A stretch of DNA of 64,000 bases, taken from positions 5,431,501 through 5,495,500 of the forward strand of contig NC_080568.1 in the NCBI RefSeq assembly GCF_030253575.1, in the 5' to 3' direction. Below, one piece after another: positions 11,364 through 24,009 of this stretch. The position numbers were made by a program, and so were the translations under genes. Every line of letters begins with the position of its first letter. The first letter of the stretch is position 1. The notes under the pieces were generated by a model. It searched no databases. It had not been told where the DNA came from and saw nothing but the letters and a program-made list of their open reading frames with translations. Source of the stretch: Rhododendron vialii. Lineage: Eukaryota > Streptophyta > Magnoliopsida > Ericales > Ericaceae.

Positions 11364-14300
11364 CTACACAACAGGGTCATCCGAATAAACATGATCGACC
11401 AAAACCTCATCAGGTTCACCTATTTCCACATATTCCAAAAATGGTTTTAGACGTTGCCCATTAACCTTGGAAATATTACCATTCTTAGGGTCACAAACAT
11501 CTACCGACCCATTCGGATAAACTTTATGCACAACGTAGGGACCGTCCCACCGGGACCTCAACTTACCAGGAAACAAATGAAGGCGCGAGTTATACAGTAA
11601 CACTTTCTGACCAACACTAAAAGTTTTGCGCTGAATATTTCTATCATGATATGCCTTAACCTTAGCCTTATAAATACTCGCACTCTCATACGCGTCATTC
11701 CTAATTTCCTCAAGCTCACACAATTGGAGCTTTCTATGGGCACCCGCCTCAGGTAAACGCGCATTTAGCGTCTTAATTGCCCAATAGGCCTTATGCTCCA
11801 TCTCAACGGGCAAGTGGCAGGCCTTACCATAAACGAGCCGGTAGGGTGAAGCACCTAACACGGTCTTGTAAGCAGTGCGGTAGGCCCACAAGGCATCAGT
11901 CAACCGAAGTGACCAATCCTTCCTATTCGGGTTCACGGTCTTCTCTAGAATCCCCTTAATCTCACGATTTGCTAGCTCAGCCTGACCGTTGGTTTGAGGG
12001 TGATAGGCAGTAGACACCTTGTGAGAGATGCCATACTTACTCATTAATGCCCCAAAAGACCTATTGCAAAAATGTGTGCCCTGATCAGAGATAATGGCAC
12101 GTGGCATGCCAAATCTTGACAAAATGTTAGTTCGCAAGAACTCTAGCACGACCTTAGAATCGCTGGTCTTAGTGGGAATTGCCTCAACCCACTTGGAAAC
12201 GTAATCCACCGCCAGGAGGATGTACTCATAACCGTATGACCCTGGAAACGGGCCCATGAAATCAATGCCCGAACAATCGAAGACCTCTATCACAAAAATG
12301 TTCTGGAGGGGCATCATATTCCGCGAGCCAATTTTACCTAATTTCTGACACCGGTCACACGACTTACAAAAAATATACGCATCCTTAAATAGACTCGGCC
12401 AATAGAAACCACACTCACTGACCTTGGCGGCGGTCTTCTTTGCGGAGAAATGACCTCCGCACGCCTCGGTGTGACAAAACTCTAAAACTCCCCTTTGATC
12501 AGCGTCGGGGACACACCGGCGCAAAAGTTGGTCCGCGCAATACTTGAACACATATGGATCATCGTAGATATATTGCCGGACCTCTCTCAAAAATCGCTGC
12601 TTTTCAGCTGTGGACCAATGGGGTGGAATTTGCCCAGTCACCAAATAATTGGCGATATCTGCAAACCATGGGCACACATTAGCAGCGAACAACTGCTCGT
12701 CAGGGAAAGAATCCACAATGGGGAGATGAGAGGTGGGGTCCTCAAACTTCAGACGAGACAGGTGGTCGGCCACTATATTCTCAACCCCTTTCTTATCCTT
12801 AATCACAAGGTGGAATTCTTGCAGCAAAAGAATCCATCGGATAAGGCGAGCCTTCGCATCCTGCTTGGTCATCAGATACTTCAAGGCCGCATGATCGGTA
12901 TACACCACAATCTGCGAACCCACCAAGTAGGACCGGAACTTGTCTAAGGCAAACACCACCGCGAGCAATTCCTTCTCGGTAGTGGTGTAGTTCATCTGTG
13001 CCTCATTCAGCATCTTGCTCGCATAATAAATGACGCAGGGCTCTTTTCCTCGCCTCTGCCCTAAAACCGCTCCGACTGCATAGTCAGAGGCGTCACACAT
13101 CAACTCAAAGGGCAAACTCCAATCCGGAGGCTGAACAATCGGCGGAGTAGTGAGACTCTGCTTCAATGTCTGGAATGCCTCCTCACACGACTTAGACCAC
13201 ACAAATGGGGTGTCTTTTGACAGCAATTGACACAACGGCCGGGAAATAGCACTGAATCCCTTAATGAAACGCCTATAGAAACCGGCGTGACCGAGGAAAG
13301 ATCGAATGTCTTTTACAGACTTTGGAGTGGGAAGATTTGCGATCAAATCAATCTTCGCCTTATCCACCTCAATACCCTTGGATGAGACAATGTGTCCCAA
13401 CACAATCCCTTGGGTCACCATGAAGTGGCACTTCTCCCAGTTAAGCACAAGCTGCTTCTCCTCGCACCGTTGCAAGACCTTTTCTAAGTTCTCGAGGCAT
13501 TCGTCAAACGAATCCCCGAAAACTGAAAAGTCATCCATAAACACCTCCACGATCTTCTCTACCATGTCGCTAAAAATTCCCATCATGCACCTTGAAAAGG
13601 TTCCGGGAGCATTGCACAAGCCAAAGGGCATGCGACGGTAGGCAAACGTACCATATGGGCACGTGAATGTGGTCTTCTCCTGATCCTCCATGGCTACCTC
13701 AATTTGATTGTAGCCAGAGTACCCATCCAGGAAGCAATAAAATGCCCGGCCAGCCACTCTCTCCAGAATTTGATCAATGAATGGGAGAGGGAAATGGTCT
13801 TTCCGGGTGCTCGCATTGAGCTTCCGGTAATCGATGCAAACTCGCCACCCGGTTTGAACACGGGTTGGCACTAGCTCGCCCTCGCCGTTTCTCACGACAG
13901 TCACTCCTGCCTTCTTAGGCACCACCTGCACTGGGCTCACCCACTCACTATGGGCTATCGGGTAAATAATACCCGCATCTAAAAGCTTCAGCACCTCAGC
14001 CCGAACCACCTCCTTCATATTGGGGTTCAGACGACGCTGAGGTTGCCTAGTAGGCTTCACATCCTCATCTAGAAAAATGCGGTGTGTACACACCGTTGGA
14101 CTAATACCCTGCAAATCTGCTATTGTCCAGCCTATCGCACCCACGTGCTTTCTTAACATGGTAAGCAACTTAGCCTCTTGATCTACCTCAAGGGATGAAG
14201 AGATCACAACCGGAAAAGTATCATCGCCTTTAAGGAAGGCATACTTAAGTGTGTCCGGCAGAGGCTTTAACTCTAGTTTAGGTGGCTGGACAGACGATGG

Positions 14301-16871
14301 GAGAGCTGTAGGAAGTGGGGCGCCCAACGGCTCAAGAATTGGATTCCAAGTGGCGCCACACACATCCTCTACTGCAAGCATCTCCATTAAACTTCCTACC
14401 TCTGGAGAATCTAAAAATGATGCTTCCTCGGTGGTTAAGGTTATCTCCAGAGGATCCTTGTATAACACACTATCGACATGCTCTTGCACTAGCGTGTCGA
14501 TCAAACTCACCTCATATACCTCCTCATCATCCTCAACCCGACTATCCACATTGAAAACATTCACCTCCATTTTTAAGTCCCCAAACGACAATTGGACTTG
14601 TCTAGTTTTGCAATTCATGACAGCACTGGAGGTGGCTAAAAATGGACGGCCTAGGATGATAGGAGTCTTTTCAAAGACCTCTGGTATTGGGCATGTATCC
14701 AGGACAATGAAGTCGACTGGAAAAAGAAACTCGCCCACTTGAATTAAAACATCCTCCACCACCCCCTTTGGAATTCTCACACTCCGGTCAGCCAACTGTA
14801 GTGTGACCGGTGTGGCTTTCAAATCGCCTAAGCCAAGCTTTAAGTATGCTGAATAGGGGAGCAGGTTGACACTCGCTCCTAAATCCAGCAAAGCCTTATC
14901 AAACTTTTGGCCCGCAATAGCTATAGGGATGGTCGGACAACCAGGGTCCTTACACTTGGTGGGGATCTCCGCTTGGAGAATGGAGCTTACTTGCTCCGTC
15001 AGAAGCACTTTGTCCTGACTCTTAGTTCTCCGCTTCGACGTACACAAATCCTTCAAGACCTTCGCAAACTGAGGAATTGCGTCAATGGCTTCCATCAAAG
15101 AGATAGGAAACTGAACTTTCTTGAATAATTCAAGCATTTGAAAGTTCACATTGACCTTAGGTTTCGCCACCAAGCGATTTGGATATGGAGCAACGGGTGG
15201 CGTTGGAGTCACGGGGGCCGCAGTTGCAGGCACCACCACTTCAGGAGACTCCGCCTCTTTCTCTACCTCAGGAACACTTCCCAAGTCTGGAACGACTGCT
15301 GGAATAGCTACCGGCACCGGGGGTGGCACCGATTTCTGCTTTGGGGGCAAATCTTTGTCAATCACCTTCCCACTTCTGAGAGTGGTGATCGCCTTAGCAT
15401 CTTCCAGACTGAGATTCGGATTACTTGGGCCAGAAGAATCGCCCACATAATGGGTACCAGCGGCATTGACTAAAGGTTGAGAAGGAAACTTTCCCTTCTC
15501 CTGTTGGACTTGTCCAACTGCCGCCGTCAACTGGGTCAATTGGGTCCTAATGTCACCAATTGCCTGTTTGGTTTGTTCAGTGAAGCTTAACTGAGACTGC
15601 ATGAGAGCCTTCATCATCTCATCAGTCTGCTTATCCCGCGGGGGATGGTTTATGCCTGGGGGTGGTCCAAAAGATGAAGGACCGAACCCCTGCTGCTGCT
15701 GAGGTGGGTAACGAAATTGGGTCATTTGGCCTTGAGGAGGCCGGAATTGCTGAACTTGTGGCTGAGGTGGTGCTTGGGGTTGCACCGGGGCTTTTTGATC
15801 CCTCCAACTCAAAAGTGGGTTTTGGGCCCACCCTGGATTATAGGTATTCGAATACGGATCCCAACGCTGGTTAAGCGCGTTCACCTCAGCCTGATTACTA
15901 TGGTATGCATCTTTGACAATGGGAAATGCGGGGCAAGCAGTGACAAGATGCCCCGGACACTCACATAACGCACACACCTCTTCGACTCTCACCTCATTCG
16001 CCTGATGGACTTGCTTAAGCTTCAAGTCCTCTAATTGTTTAGCCATCTTGTCCAGCTGAGACTGGACATTGTGCTCTCGCACATTAGAAGGAAAAATGCC
16101 AGACCCACTGGGTCCCTGTGCAGCCATGGCCCTATCACCGAGGTCGGAAGGTTCCCAACTTCGGTGCTTCTCGGCCAACTCTTCGAGAAAGTCCCACGCA
16201 TCGTCTGGGGACTTATCAAGAAAATCCTCCTCTTTACAGAGGTACTCCATTTGTTGGACCGTAGCAACATTCAAGCCCAAATAGAAAAATGACACCAACT
16301 GGTGTTTCACGAAACCATGATGCGGTAAGGACAACAGCAAGTCCTTGAACCGCTCCCAGCACCTTAAAAATGACTCGCCCTCTTTTTGCTTATACGATTG
16401 GACTTGGCGAGTCAGGTATTTCGATTTACTTTCCGAGAAATATTTCTTGTAGAATAAATCTCGGACAGCAGCCCACGTCGTGAGAGATTGTGGCTTCTGC
16501 ATCCGCAGCCACTTATCCGCATTGTCCCTGAGCGAGACTGGGAAAAGCTTAAGGCAAGCATTCTCCCATTGAGTAGTAGTGGCCAGGGTGCGCACCAACC
16601 CTTCGAAATGACGGACGTGCTCATACGGATCCTCATTCTCCTTCCCATGAAACTGGGGAAGGGCATTATGTGTACCAGGTTTAATGGTGAAAGCATTACG
16701 TGCTTCCACCGTCTCGGTTGGTAGAACAATTGGACCGAGAGGAGTGGTCCTCTCAGGATGCATGTGTGCACGCATCGACATCGGTGGCTCTGCTATTGGT
16801 GGCTCAATTATTAAATCAACGAAAAGGCCACCGATATCAAAAGAATCACCACTAAAAGACTCTCCCTCCAC
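11364..16871 (-). CDS. Athila-like gag-pol polyprotein
   Basis: A single open frame of 1,835 codons. Numbering from the GTG at 16871: gag about 45-240; zinc knuckle CX2CX4HX4C at 300-313; aspartic protease DLGAS near 663; reverse transcriptase with FMDD near 1111; RNase H with CDAS near 1258 and YTDH near 1324; integrase with an HHCC zinc site near 1467-1508, catalytic aspartates near 1537 and 1596, and the catalytic glutamate near 1632 in [10 protein letters not shown]. The C-terminal KLRSRW...VNGQRLK region is characteristic of Athila/Tat. No domain is broken. The frame is open back to a TGA at 16992-16994 but has no ATG before 16781 (residue 31), so the true start is either that ATG, a non-ATG codon, or reached by splicing; a pyrimidine-rich stretch ending in AG lies just upstream. 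The product would copy and integrate the element. Confidence 0.93.
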   Translation of the reverse strand: MEGESFSGDSFDIGGLFVDLIIEPPIAEPPMSMRAHMHPERTTPLGPIVLPTETVEARNAFTIKPGTHNALPQFHGKENEDPYEHVRHFEGLVRTLATTTQWENACLKLFPVSLRDNADKWLRMQKPQSLTTWAAVRDLFYKKYFSESKSKYLTRQVQSYKQKEGESFLRCWERFKDLLLSLPHHGFVKHQLVSFFYLGLNVATVQQMEYLCKEEDFLDKSPDDAWDFLEELAEKHRSWEPSDLGDRAMAAQGPSGSGIFPSNVREHNVQSQLDKMAKQLEDLKLKQVHQANEVRVEEVCALCECPGHLVTACPAFPIVKDAYHSNQAEVNALNQRWDPYSNTYNPGWAQNPLLSWRDQKAPVQPQAPPQPQVQQFRPPQGQMTQFRYPPQQQQGFGPSSFGPPPGINHPPRDKQTDEMMKALMQSQLSFTEQTKQAIGDIRTQLTQLTAAVGQVQQEKGKFPSQPLVNAAGTHYVGDSSGPSNPNLSLEDAKAITTLRSGKVIDKDLPPKQKSVPPPVPVAIPAVVPDLGSVPEVEKEAESPEVVVPATAAPVTPTPPVAPYPNRLVAKPKVNVNFQMLELFKKVQFPISLMEAIDAIPQFAKVLKDLCTSKRRTKSQDKVLLTEQVSSILQAEIPTKCKDPGCPTIPIAIAGQKFDKALLDLGASVNLLPYSAYLKLGLGDLKATPVTLQLADRSVRIPKGVVEDVLIQVGEFLFPVDFIVLDTCPIPEVFEKTPIILGRPFLATSSAVMNCKTRQVQLSFGDLKMEVNVFNVDSRVEDDEEVYEVSLIDTLVQEHVDSVLYKDPLEITLTTEEASFLDSPEVGSLMEMLAVEDVCGATWNPILEPLGAPLPTALPSSVQPPKLELKPLPDTLKYAFLKGDDTFPVVISSSLEVDQEAKLLTMLRKHVGAIGWTIADLQGISPTVCTHRIFLDEDVKPTRQPQRRLNPNMKEVVRAEVLKLLDAGIIYPIAHSEWVSPVQVVPKKAGVTVVRNGEGELVPTRVQTGWRVCIDYRKLNASTRKDHFPLPFIDQILERVAGRAFYCFLDGYSGYNQIEVAMEDQEKTTFTCPYGTFAYRRMPFGLCNAPGTFSRCMMGIFSDMVEKIVEVFMDDFSVFGDSFDECLENLEKVLQRCEEKQLVLNWEKCHFMVTQGIVLGHIVSSKGIEVDKAKIDLIANLPTPKSVKDIRSFLGHAGFYRRFIKGFSAISRPLCQLLSKDTPFVWSKSCEEAFQTLKQSLTTPPIVQPPDWSLPFELMCDASDYAVGAVLGQRRGKEPCVIYYASKMLNEAQMNYTTTEKELLAVVFALDKFRSYLVGSQIVVYTDHAALKYLMTKQDAKARLIRWILLLQEFHLVIKDKKGVENIVADHLSRLKFEDPTSHLPIVDSFPDEQLFAANVCPWFADIANYLVTGQIPPHWSTAEKQRFLREVRQYIYDDPYVFKYCADQLLRRCVPDADQRGVLEFCHTEACGGHFSAKKTAAKVSECGFYWPSLFKDAYIFCKSCDRCQKLGKIGSRNMMPLQNIFVIEVFDCSGIDFMGPFPGSYGYEYILLAVDYVSKWVEAIPTKTSDSKVVLEFLRTNILSRFGMPRAIISDQGTHFCNRSFGALMSKYGISHKVSTAYHPQTNGQAELANREIKGILEKTVNPNRKDWSLRLTDALWAYRTAYKTVLGASPYRLVYGKACHLPVEMEHKAYWAIKTLNARLPEAGAHRKLQLCELEEIRNDAYESASIYKAKVKAYHDRNIQRKTFSVGQKVLLYNSRLHLFPGKLRSRWDGPYVVHKVYPNGSVDVCDPKNGNISKVNGQRLKPFLEYVEIGEPDEVLVDHVYSDDPVV

Positions 16872-17058
16872 GATTACTCTCGGCTCTCTCTCAATGGCTA
16901 CGAGACGCCTGGTATTGTCTCGATAGTACTTAGGCTTTAGAGGTGATTGCTTTCCTACAATGGAGGATTGCGCACCTCTACCTATGATGGCTCAAACAAA
17001 ACTAAAAAGAAAAAGAAAAATAGAATTAACTACCCGAATTCTTTAACACACGTTACCG

Positions 17059-17076
17059 TCCCCGGCAACGGCGCCA
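17059..17076 (-). promoter_or_regulatory. Primer-binding site, tRNA-Asp
   Basis: Minus strand TGGCGCCGTTGCCGGGGA, complementary to the 3' end of plant tRNA-Asp including CCA. It lies four bases inside the 5' LTR, where minus-strand DNA synthesis starts. Confidence 0.9.
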
Positions 17077-17080
17077 AAAA

Positions 17081-18529
17081 TGCTTGCACGATTCCTAGAC
17101 CTAAAATAATGGGTTGCCCCAAGCGTAGGGCTGAGACCAATGTAGCACAATACCCGGTAAGACCGGAGTCGAATCCACTAAGGACGGTGAAGTGTGTGCT
17201 GTGGAATCTCGGGTTGTAGAATTTAAATTAGCTCTTAGGTAGCCACCCTTTGTCGATTTGATTGAGATTAATTAATACTAACAGATAACTTGCTCAAATA
17301 ATTAAAGAGAGAGGCAAGGTCGTAGGGAATCCGGCGCTCGCTACCCAATCAGAATCTGCTCGCTTTTCAAGGTTCTAAAAACGGTTAAATTTAGGGAGAA
17401 TTGAAAACTCCAAAGGATGCGAATCCTAAGGTTGCCAGCCCCGTACACAGCGGCGAACAGGTTTTGGTCCCCCGTTCCCGCTCACATGAGTCCTGACAAT
17501 GCCTCGGATCGTCCAACGGACGCAGTTTTCACCAACTAAATTTATTAAATTAAATTAATGCACGAAAAAGTTGCGAGACGAATCCTAATTGGGTCACGGC
17601 GCGCCTTTACCCAGCGACCAAACCTCAGAAAAACTACTCACTCATTATAAAAAATAAAAGGAATAAAACTCTAGAATTAATCATGCTTTTAAACGAGATA
17701 AAAAAATAAATAAATAAACAAAAGATAACAACTAATTGAATACCGACGAACAACTTTAATAAAGAACAGAAATCAATACGAATTATCGGAGTGCGAAGAT
17801 CTGAACAAAACTTTAAATAACTTAAAGAAAAGAAAACTCGAAAGAAATTAAATAGTATTCAAACCGAAGAACTGTAACCCCCGCTGCTCTTGATCTCTGC
17901 CGGTCTCGGCTTTTTTTCTGTTTTGTACTGTGGGAAGAAATCCTCCAACGGCGGCAGCAGCAGCTTCCGTTCTTTCTTTTTTTTTCGTCTCCAGAAAAAG
18001 ATACCCTAAACAATAAAACCCCTCCTCCTTTTATACTCCATATATACTCCGTAATAGTTATCCTGTGTAAAAAGTTGAAAAGCCCTCTTTACTATTCTTC
18101 TCTTGGCCCACTGTAACAAAGACAATATACGTGTGCCTTTTTTTTCTATTGGACCCACAAGTCTAACTTTCTTTATGCAAATACACTGTGATTTCCTATA
18201 CCAAATCATCAGCCAATGGATTGCCATGGCAGAGTCAATTACGTGGATGGCACTGGTCATGTGTTGCAAAGCCTTAGTCATGCTTGAACCAAACCATTTA
18301 TTCTTAATTCCCGATCAGAGCTCAGGACAATCGTTTGGAATTAATTTGTTCACTAGTTATGCTTCTGCACCAAATAAAATTGAACTTTGTGCTTTAGCTG
18401 CAAATATTATCCATCGGCTTCGAGAGTCCTGAAACACAATTAACAGATATCAAAACCCAAATAGCGCGCTAAACAGACAAAACAAGTCTAAGTTAGGGAG
18501 CGTAAATAGGCATATTTACGCACCTATCA
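17081..18529 (-). repeat. Athila 5' LTR
   Basis: 1,449 bp, the promoter-bearing LTR of the element read on the minus strand. Nearly identical to 7508-8956. Confidence 0.95.
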
Positions 18530-18552
18530 ATGACAACCTAGCTCTGATACCA

Positions 18553-18672
18553 TGTTAGATTTCTTGGAGGGTTCCAATCTAAAATCAACAATTGGTAATA
18601 GGTGGAGTAACCTCTAGAATATATTAACCAAGTTTGGGTGGCTTAAATGAGCGATATGGGATAAGTCTAATA
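18553..18672 (-). repeat. TRIM 5' LTR
   Basis: Second copy of the 117-120 bp repeat, followed on the minus strand by the Met-tRNA primer-binding site at 18541-18552. Confidence 0.8.
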
Positions 18673-20277
18673 CTCGTAGAACTCGGACAGTCTTTGATCT
18701 TTTAAATTAAGGTTCAAGCAGCAAAATTTGTTGCTTTGGTTTTCTTTCTTTTCTCTCTCCACTCAATTTAGTGCACCATCTGAGCTGTCCGCCTCGATAA
18801 TTAATCGTCCAGATTTCATCTCGACTCCCGTAGATCCAAGCACCATCGATAGCGGACGGCTTGAATTGTGCATTACACCCCACTGCACTGCAGAAACCCC
18901 GGTTCGCATGAGAAAAGATCCAAAAAAACATGTAGGACTCCCACCCTTAGCATCTTCTATAACAAGTAGTAAAACTGAATTTTGAATAGTAGGTATAGTG
19001 TCCTTTTTGTTAAAATATAGTTAAATCTGTTTTAAGTTCAACTGCTTCCACATTTAATTGTAGGAGTGTCACTCAATGAGAGGATACTTCAGTGGAATGA
19101 TTGAGAAATACAATCAACGCCCTGAATCCTGATCTTCAGAATAAAGATGATTTTTGTGATTGAAGGGGACTTGGGGTCCTTGTAGTACCGAGACGAAATT
19201 TAAACCATCAATAGCTGAAAGGAACGGCTCGGATTTTGTTCTACACGCCTTCTAGTGCACCCCGACCCCGATACTACAAGGACTCCTGTTCTGATTGATG
19301 GAGTAAGGCACACTTTGGTGTCAAGGGTAGGTGGAGCTAGGATTGCCATCCATTTTTTTATTAGGGGAGCAATGAGTTCAAATGAGCTAATTATTTTTGG
19401 TCTTGTCAACTGTTTTGTTTTTTTTGGTTAACTTAGTGTTCTGATCAGTTTATGCGTACCTCAACTAATTTCAGAGCTTAATTTCACCGCCAAAGGGCAG
19501 AGAGCCCAATTAATTTGCTCTGTATGGTGACTATGGTCTAACCCAAAGGAGTTAATAGAATCTGAAAGGTTTCGAACCTAAAGACGTTACTCGTATTGTT
19601 ATTGTTATCGGTATTGTTATTAAATTAGCCATATTATAAATTTAGAATCGATAACATGGCAAAATAGGTAAAACATCTGGCTTGTTCTATATGGTGCCAA
19701 AAATCCTGTTAAATTAGTTGGATTATAAAACTTTACCTAAAGTCATACTACAAGTTATACTCTGTTTATTTAATAATAATAAGAAAATCGCCTTTTTTTA
19801 AGATAATTAAAACAGTATATACAATTGATTCACAGAATTGAGTCTCTAGAACCTTCTTTTTTTTTTGTTGTTGTTGATATAAAAAGTCTGATAGAACCTT
19901 TTGATATTTTGATGAAAACTGAGACATGCATATTGGGCTCATTTGGATGCAATTAAAGGTGATTCTCGTTTTTTTTTTTTCCCACAAGAGAGTTATCATT
20001 AATCTTTTGATCATTATTTTCCCACGATCTACATTTTCTTTCTATTTGATGTAATACTTGGGACAATTTTTCTTAAAACGTGAGGTCAAATTTACAAACT
20101 AATATACCTTTCAAATCTACTAATATTGAAGATTCTAAAAATTCAAGTAGGGTAGTTGACATTGTGATCCATGTATCACCCGAAATTTTATTTTATTTTT
20201 ATTTTATTTTTTTCCGGGCAGAAAGTCAGTTTTGTTTGCTATAGTAAAATTTGAACACCCTACCAGTTGCATAGGAG
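18673..20277. other. Intergenic; one small inverted repeat
   Basis: No gene recognised. Sequences at 19173-19192 (ggggtccttgtagtaccgag) and 19267-19286 form an inverted repeat of about 18/20, enclosing a unit of about 115 bp that may be a tiny foldback element. A degraded SINE-type 3' end in minus orientation lies near 19420-19475. Confidence 0.5.
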
Positions 20278-20552
20278 TAGGGCTACAAATGAACTGAGCA
20301 GTTTGCGAGTTCAGCTCAGCTTATTTATTACTCCAGTAAACAAGCCGAGCTCGAGCTTGAGTTTCCATTTGGCTTGTTCGAAAAAAGCTTGGTTCGTTAA
20401 GGGAGGCTTGGCTCGATTAAAGAGACTCGTTTAGTAAGTGACTAAGCTCAGCTAATTAAGGGCTTGGCTCCTTCGGCTTGAGCTCAAGTTTTTGGCACTA
20501 AACGAGCCGAGCTCGAGCTTGACAAAGCTCGGTTCGGCTCGTTTGCAGCCCA
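20278..20552. mobile_element. hAT-like MITE, 'agggctgyaaa' family
   Basis: Ends tagggctacaaatgaac and (reverse complement) tgggctgcaaacgagc, with an interior rich in 'gagctcgagcttg'. It belongs to the same family as the better preserved copy at 44148-44708. No target duplication is preserved, so this copy is older. Confidence 0.7.
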
Positions 20553-20597
20553 GTATATGATTTCTACCATTTGGCTACCACTCCACCTACACGTATC

Positions 20598-20870
20598 GGG
20601 AAAGACTACAATACACACCCTTTATTTGGTTGTGTATCATATGCACCCCAAAAATGTCATGAATTATAGAGAAAAAGTTACGAATCGTATAAAGGTTACA
20701 AGATACACCAAAATGTTATGAATCATAATGAAAATGTTACGAATCGTACTGCTCAAAGGTTATGAATTCTAGAACAAAAATTACGAAACACACTTAAATG
20801 TTATGAATGAATCATAAAATAGGCGCACATGGTACACCTTTTTAAAAAGGTGTGTATTGCAGACTTTTCC
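20598..20870. mobile_element. Mutator-like MITE, 273 bp
   Basis: Terminal inverted repeats: left gggaaagactacaatacaca against ggaaaagtctgcaatacaca from the right end. Flanked by a 9-bp target duplication acacgtatc (20589-20597) / gcacgtatc (20871-20879), eight of nine identical. A 9-bp duplication is the Mutator hallmark. The interior repeats 'gttatgaat' and 'gttacgaatcgta'. Confidence 0.75.
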
Positions 20871-20879
20871 GCACGTATC

Positions 20880-23137
20880 ACACAATATTTGCATGTATGA
20901 TTGTATCTGAAGTCAAAGAGATCCGTGAATGGTAGGGATGGTTGGGTTGAATTCAGCTCTTAGATAGTCTGCTAGTATACGAAACAAATAAGTGGCGACA
21001 AATTAACCATTTGTTTTGTTATCAAATATTTCAAGGAAATCAAAGCATGAGAGATCTTATTATACACATAATAAAAACAAGCCCCCCTTTTCCTAGCTGA
21101 ATTCTCACGAGGCAAACAACAGCCACAGAAAATATTTTACAAAACATCATCACTACTGAAATCCCTAGCTAGCTTTGGAAGCTTAGGATAGGAGGCTAGC
21201 GGTTGCCTTGTGAACTGTGAAAGAATTTTTGTTTTTTAGCTTCAAGTTCTTGGACGATCCGTGAACCCCTGTTTCTTAGGTTTCCCCTGATTTGAGTGAT
21301 TTTCTATTGCTTGCCTTTTTTAGTACTCCTTCTTATGCACCGGCCACCAACAGAGAAACACTTCTTAGAATTAGTGAAATCTTGTCCGGTCGTTGGTTTT
21401 AGAATTCTGATGTTATCGAGATGTGCGTAAGTTAGCTCGCACACCCAATTGTTAAAAAAGTTTGTCCCGGGCTTTCTATTATCAAAAGATGACTCGCACG
21501 TCCAATTGTTGGAACTTACCCAAAAAAAAATTTAAATTGTTGTATGATTAAAGACCCAACCTCTTCAAGATTCGCTTATACTCACCCAAACTCACGAATT
21601 TGATCGATTAGTTTGGCTTTGTTCAATATTTTTGTAATGAGCTCCATTATGTAAGTGTCGTTGGGCTATTACAATTTACAAATATAATCTTCTCAATTTT
21701 TGACAAAAAAAGAAAAGAAATTGACACCTCAAAATAATTGGCAGTGTCACTAGGCAAATGAACCCTTTCAGCGAAAATAGCTAGCAATGCCCACTATTTG
21801 AGACTCCAACCCGCTTTGTAAAGAGCTAGGCGAAATGCCTTTGGACTCTCTCGCTAGCTACGTGTAGCTAGTGTCATGGCATGCGAGAAAAAACCTTGCG
21901 ACTCCCTCCGTTCCATAATTTTGGTCGACCACAAAACTACGTGCAATCAATGGGTGCCGGAGTTGCATGTGCAAAAAAAGTTATTTCGATAAATACATTA
22001 TCTTTAAGCTTAAAAATTAACTCACTTCAACCGTCTTCTCCAATTTCCCTGATCTACATCCCTTCTGCCGTTCTCTTCACTGAAACCCGCATATACAAAT
22101 TAATCATAATTTTCATTTCCAGGATCGCTTTCAAGGTTTGGATTATAACTTTATATGATCAGCTATTTGATTCTTTGAATGAAAGTCAAAATGAGTTTGA
22201 TTGGTATACGTATGTGAAAGAATGAATAAAAAAATACAAACTTCGGGCCACTGAAGGGTTTGCTCGGTGAGTTTGCTCTGTTACTAACTTCAAGGCCCTA
22301 AAACTAGTCGAGTTTTGCGGAAGCTGGCTCGGACATTCGGTTATCAAACAAAAAGAAAAAAAAAAGTAAATTTTCCCTTTGTTCTCTTAACTAGGCAAGA
22401 TAAAGAGTACTGTTCTCATCCCCTAGACATGCATGCTTTCAGTTTCTGGTTCACGAGAGAGGATTGGAGTACTGTAAGTCTATTAAAGAAGATCACGAGC
22501 ATGTGCTCTGCACACTAAAAGACGGCTTAGAAGATCCTTACTCAATCCCTCCATTCGAAAAGTTTATTCAGGCCGACAGGACACCGCCACGTGATGTCTC
22601 GGGCCCCTTTTCAACACGCTAATAGCCCGAGGGCGCTGAAATAATCTCTCCTCTATTCTCTCCAAATGTCACCATATCATTGGAGTCAGCTCCAGTCTAG
22701 TTTTTTGGGCATCCAGTTTGGTCTAGTTCTGAGCCTTTGTGGGCCTATTTCGGGCCCACAACGATAATCAGAATTGTTTATTTTGTAAAACTTGTTGAGT
22801 ATGACATCTACACGAAAAATTAGCTTGATTGAAATCGATAAGAACACAAGCAAAATAGATTTGTACAAAAAAAAAAAAGGGGGCAATTTTAAGTTCAAAT
22901 TATTTTTTGTAAAAATCCGTTTCACCTGTGAAGTGCTTTTTATGTTTGAACCTGAAGAAGACTCCCTTTGATCACCTGTTACTATGGACTCTATCCCTTC
23001 ATCAAAATAGGGAGACAAATCCATCATCACTCTCTCTTCTTTTTTTTACTCAATTTTGAGCTTCACTCCTGTGAAAAAAAAATAAAAAATTCATATAAAG
23101 GTTACTTAGGCTCCGTTCCGCTAAGATTCTTATTTTT
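20880..23137. other. Intergenic, no gene seen
   Basis: AT-rich with several short open frames lacking any recognisable domain. Two SINE-type 3' ends (gctggctcggacattcggtt plus A-rich tail near 22323-22365, and a weaker one near 21424-21460) are present. Confidence 0.5.
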
Positions 23138-23139
23138 TA

Positions 23140-23333
23140 CTCCCTCCGTCTGTGTTTGTTAGTCCCTTTAGGGACTTCAAAAAATATCCAATATGGATTT
23201 TGTTTAATAGATTTCAATTAGTTTCATTATTCTATGTTTTTATTATTATGAAAAACATTATAAATTGGAAGATAAAATGGTTTAAAAATGACACGAATTT
23301 CCAAAATGGACCAACAAGGGTGAATGGAGGGAG
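23140..23333. mobile_element. Stowaway MITE
   Basis: 194 bp with ends ctccctccgtctgtgtttg and the inverted ggagggag, flanked by TA dinucleotides at 23138-23139 and 23334-23335. This is the canonical Stowaway (Tc1/mariner-derived) structure. Confidence 0.9.
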
Positions 23334-23335
23334 TA

Positions 23336-24009
23336 AGTATTTATTTTTCACTTTACGAAACATATCATTCTTTTGCAATACATCACATTTAATTCAAAAA
23401 ATAAGTACTTATCCATTATCAATCCCTTATTTTGCCATTGAGAGATCCAAACTGAAAGTTTTTGGGGACCATCATGTTTCGCGTCAATAAATTCCCCAAG
23501 TCCAAACATAATTAATTTGGGAAACATTGCAATAGCTATAGCGAATTCGGGGTATAATGTGCCACCTTTCATTTCTCATGGTGTAAATGCAACTTGTACG
23601 ATAAGATTAGGAGTCAAAGTGCCATTAGCACCTCTATTTCAGTGACGTTGCATCGATCGACAAAACGAAAATGAAATAGTACTAGAAAAGGGGTTTGCTA
23701 AGTTTCTTAACCCAAACCATTCTAGTCTACCACAACCTTTTTCCTGGTGGGTCACAGGGTCAGCAAAGTTAGATTACAACAGTACTAGACCGAACTTAAC
23801 TCCATCTACTGGAACTTGATATCTACTGTATACTTGGCCCTCTCGGCCAAAGATTCATTTGGCCAAGAGTCTTTCACAATTTTTTGTTGTTGTTCTCAAT
23901 ATTGTATACATCAGTGGAAGTTAGAAGAAAATTAGTGGATTGATCAAAAGGGATTGAAAATCTTTCCATATATAGACTTGAACTTCAAACCTCCCGGTGA
24001 TGGGCTAAG
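23336..24009. other. Intergenic, no gene seen
   Basis: Nothing recognised. The 13-mer agtctaccacaac at 23724-23736 recurs exactly at 26753-26765, either side of the composite repeat region that follows. Confidence 0.5.

Larger units (their letters stand above)
7508..18529 (-). mobile_element. Athila-like Ty3/Gypsy LTR retrotransposon, complete
   Basis: An 11,022-bp element on the minus strand bounded by the 5-bp target duplication atgac (7503-7507 and 18530-18534). Both LTRs are 1,449 bp, start TG and end CA, and I count five differences between them, so the insertion is recent. Just inside the 5' LTR is an 18-nt primer-binding site matching tRNA-Asp (17059-17076). Then comes one long gag-protease-RT-RNase H-integrase frame, followed by about 2.4 kb without a clear gene and a polypurine tract next to the 3' LTR. 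No second (archaeal-type) RNase H and no chromodomain are seen, which favours Athila over Tat/Ogre or chromoviruses. An env-like gene, present in some Athila elements, is not recognisable. It looks structurally capable of activity, with a caveat on the gag start. Confidence 0.95.
7327..18672 (-). mobile_element. TRIM retrotransposon split by an Athila insertion
   Basis: Two diverged short repeats, 7327-7443 (117 bp) and 18553-18672 (120 bp), are the LTRs of a terminal-repeat retrotransposon in miniature on the minus strand. Directly inside the right LTR is the primer-binding site TGGTATCAGAGC (minus, 18541-18552), complementary to initiator Met-tRNA. Directly inside the left LTR is a polypurine tract (minus strand gtgagggggag, 7444-7454). 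Without the 11-kb insertion the TRIM is about 320 bp. Flanks ctcgc (7322-7326) and ctcgt (18673-18677) are a plausible 5-bp target duplication with one change. The outer end 'tattagac' has lost the canonical TG. Confidence 0.8.

Noticed and set aside
13306..16926. Plus-strand open frames opposite the Athila polyprotein
   Set aside because: Shadows of the gag-pol frame.
17059..17076. tRNA-Asp gene
   Set aside because: Only 18 nt match; it is the retroelement primer-binding site.
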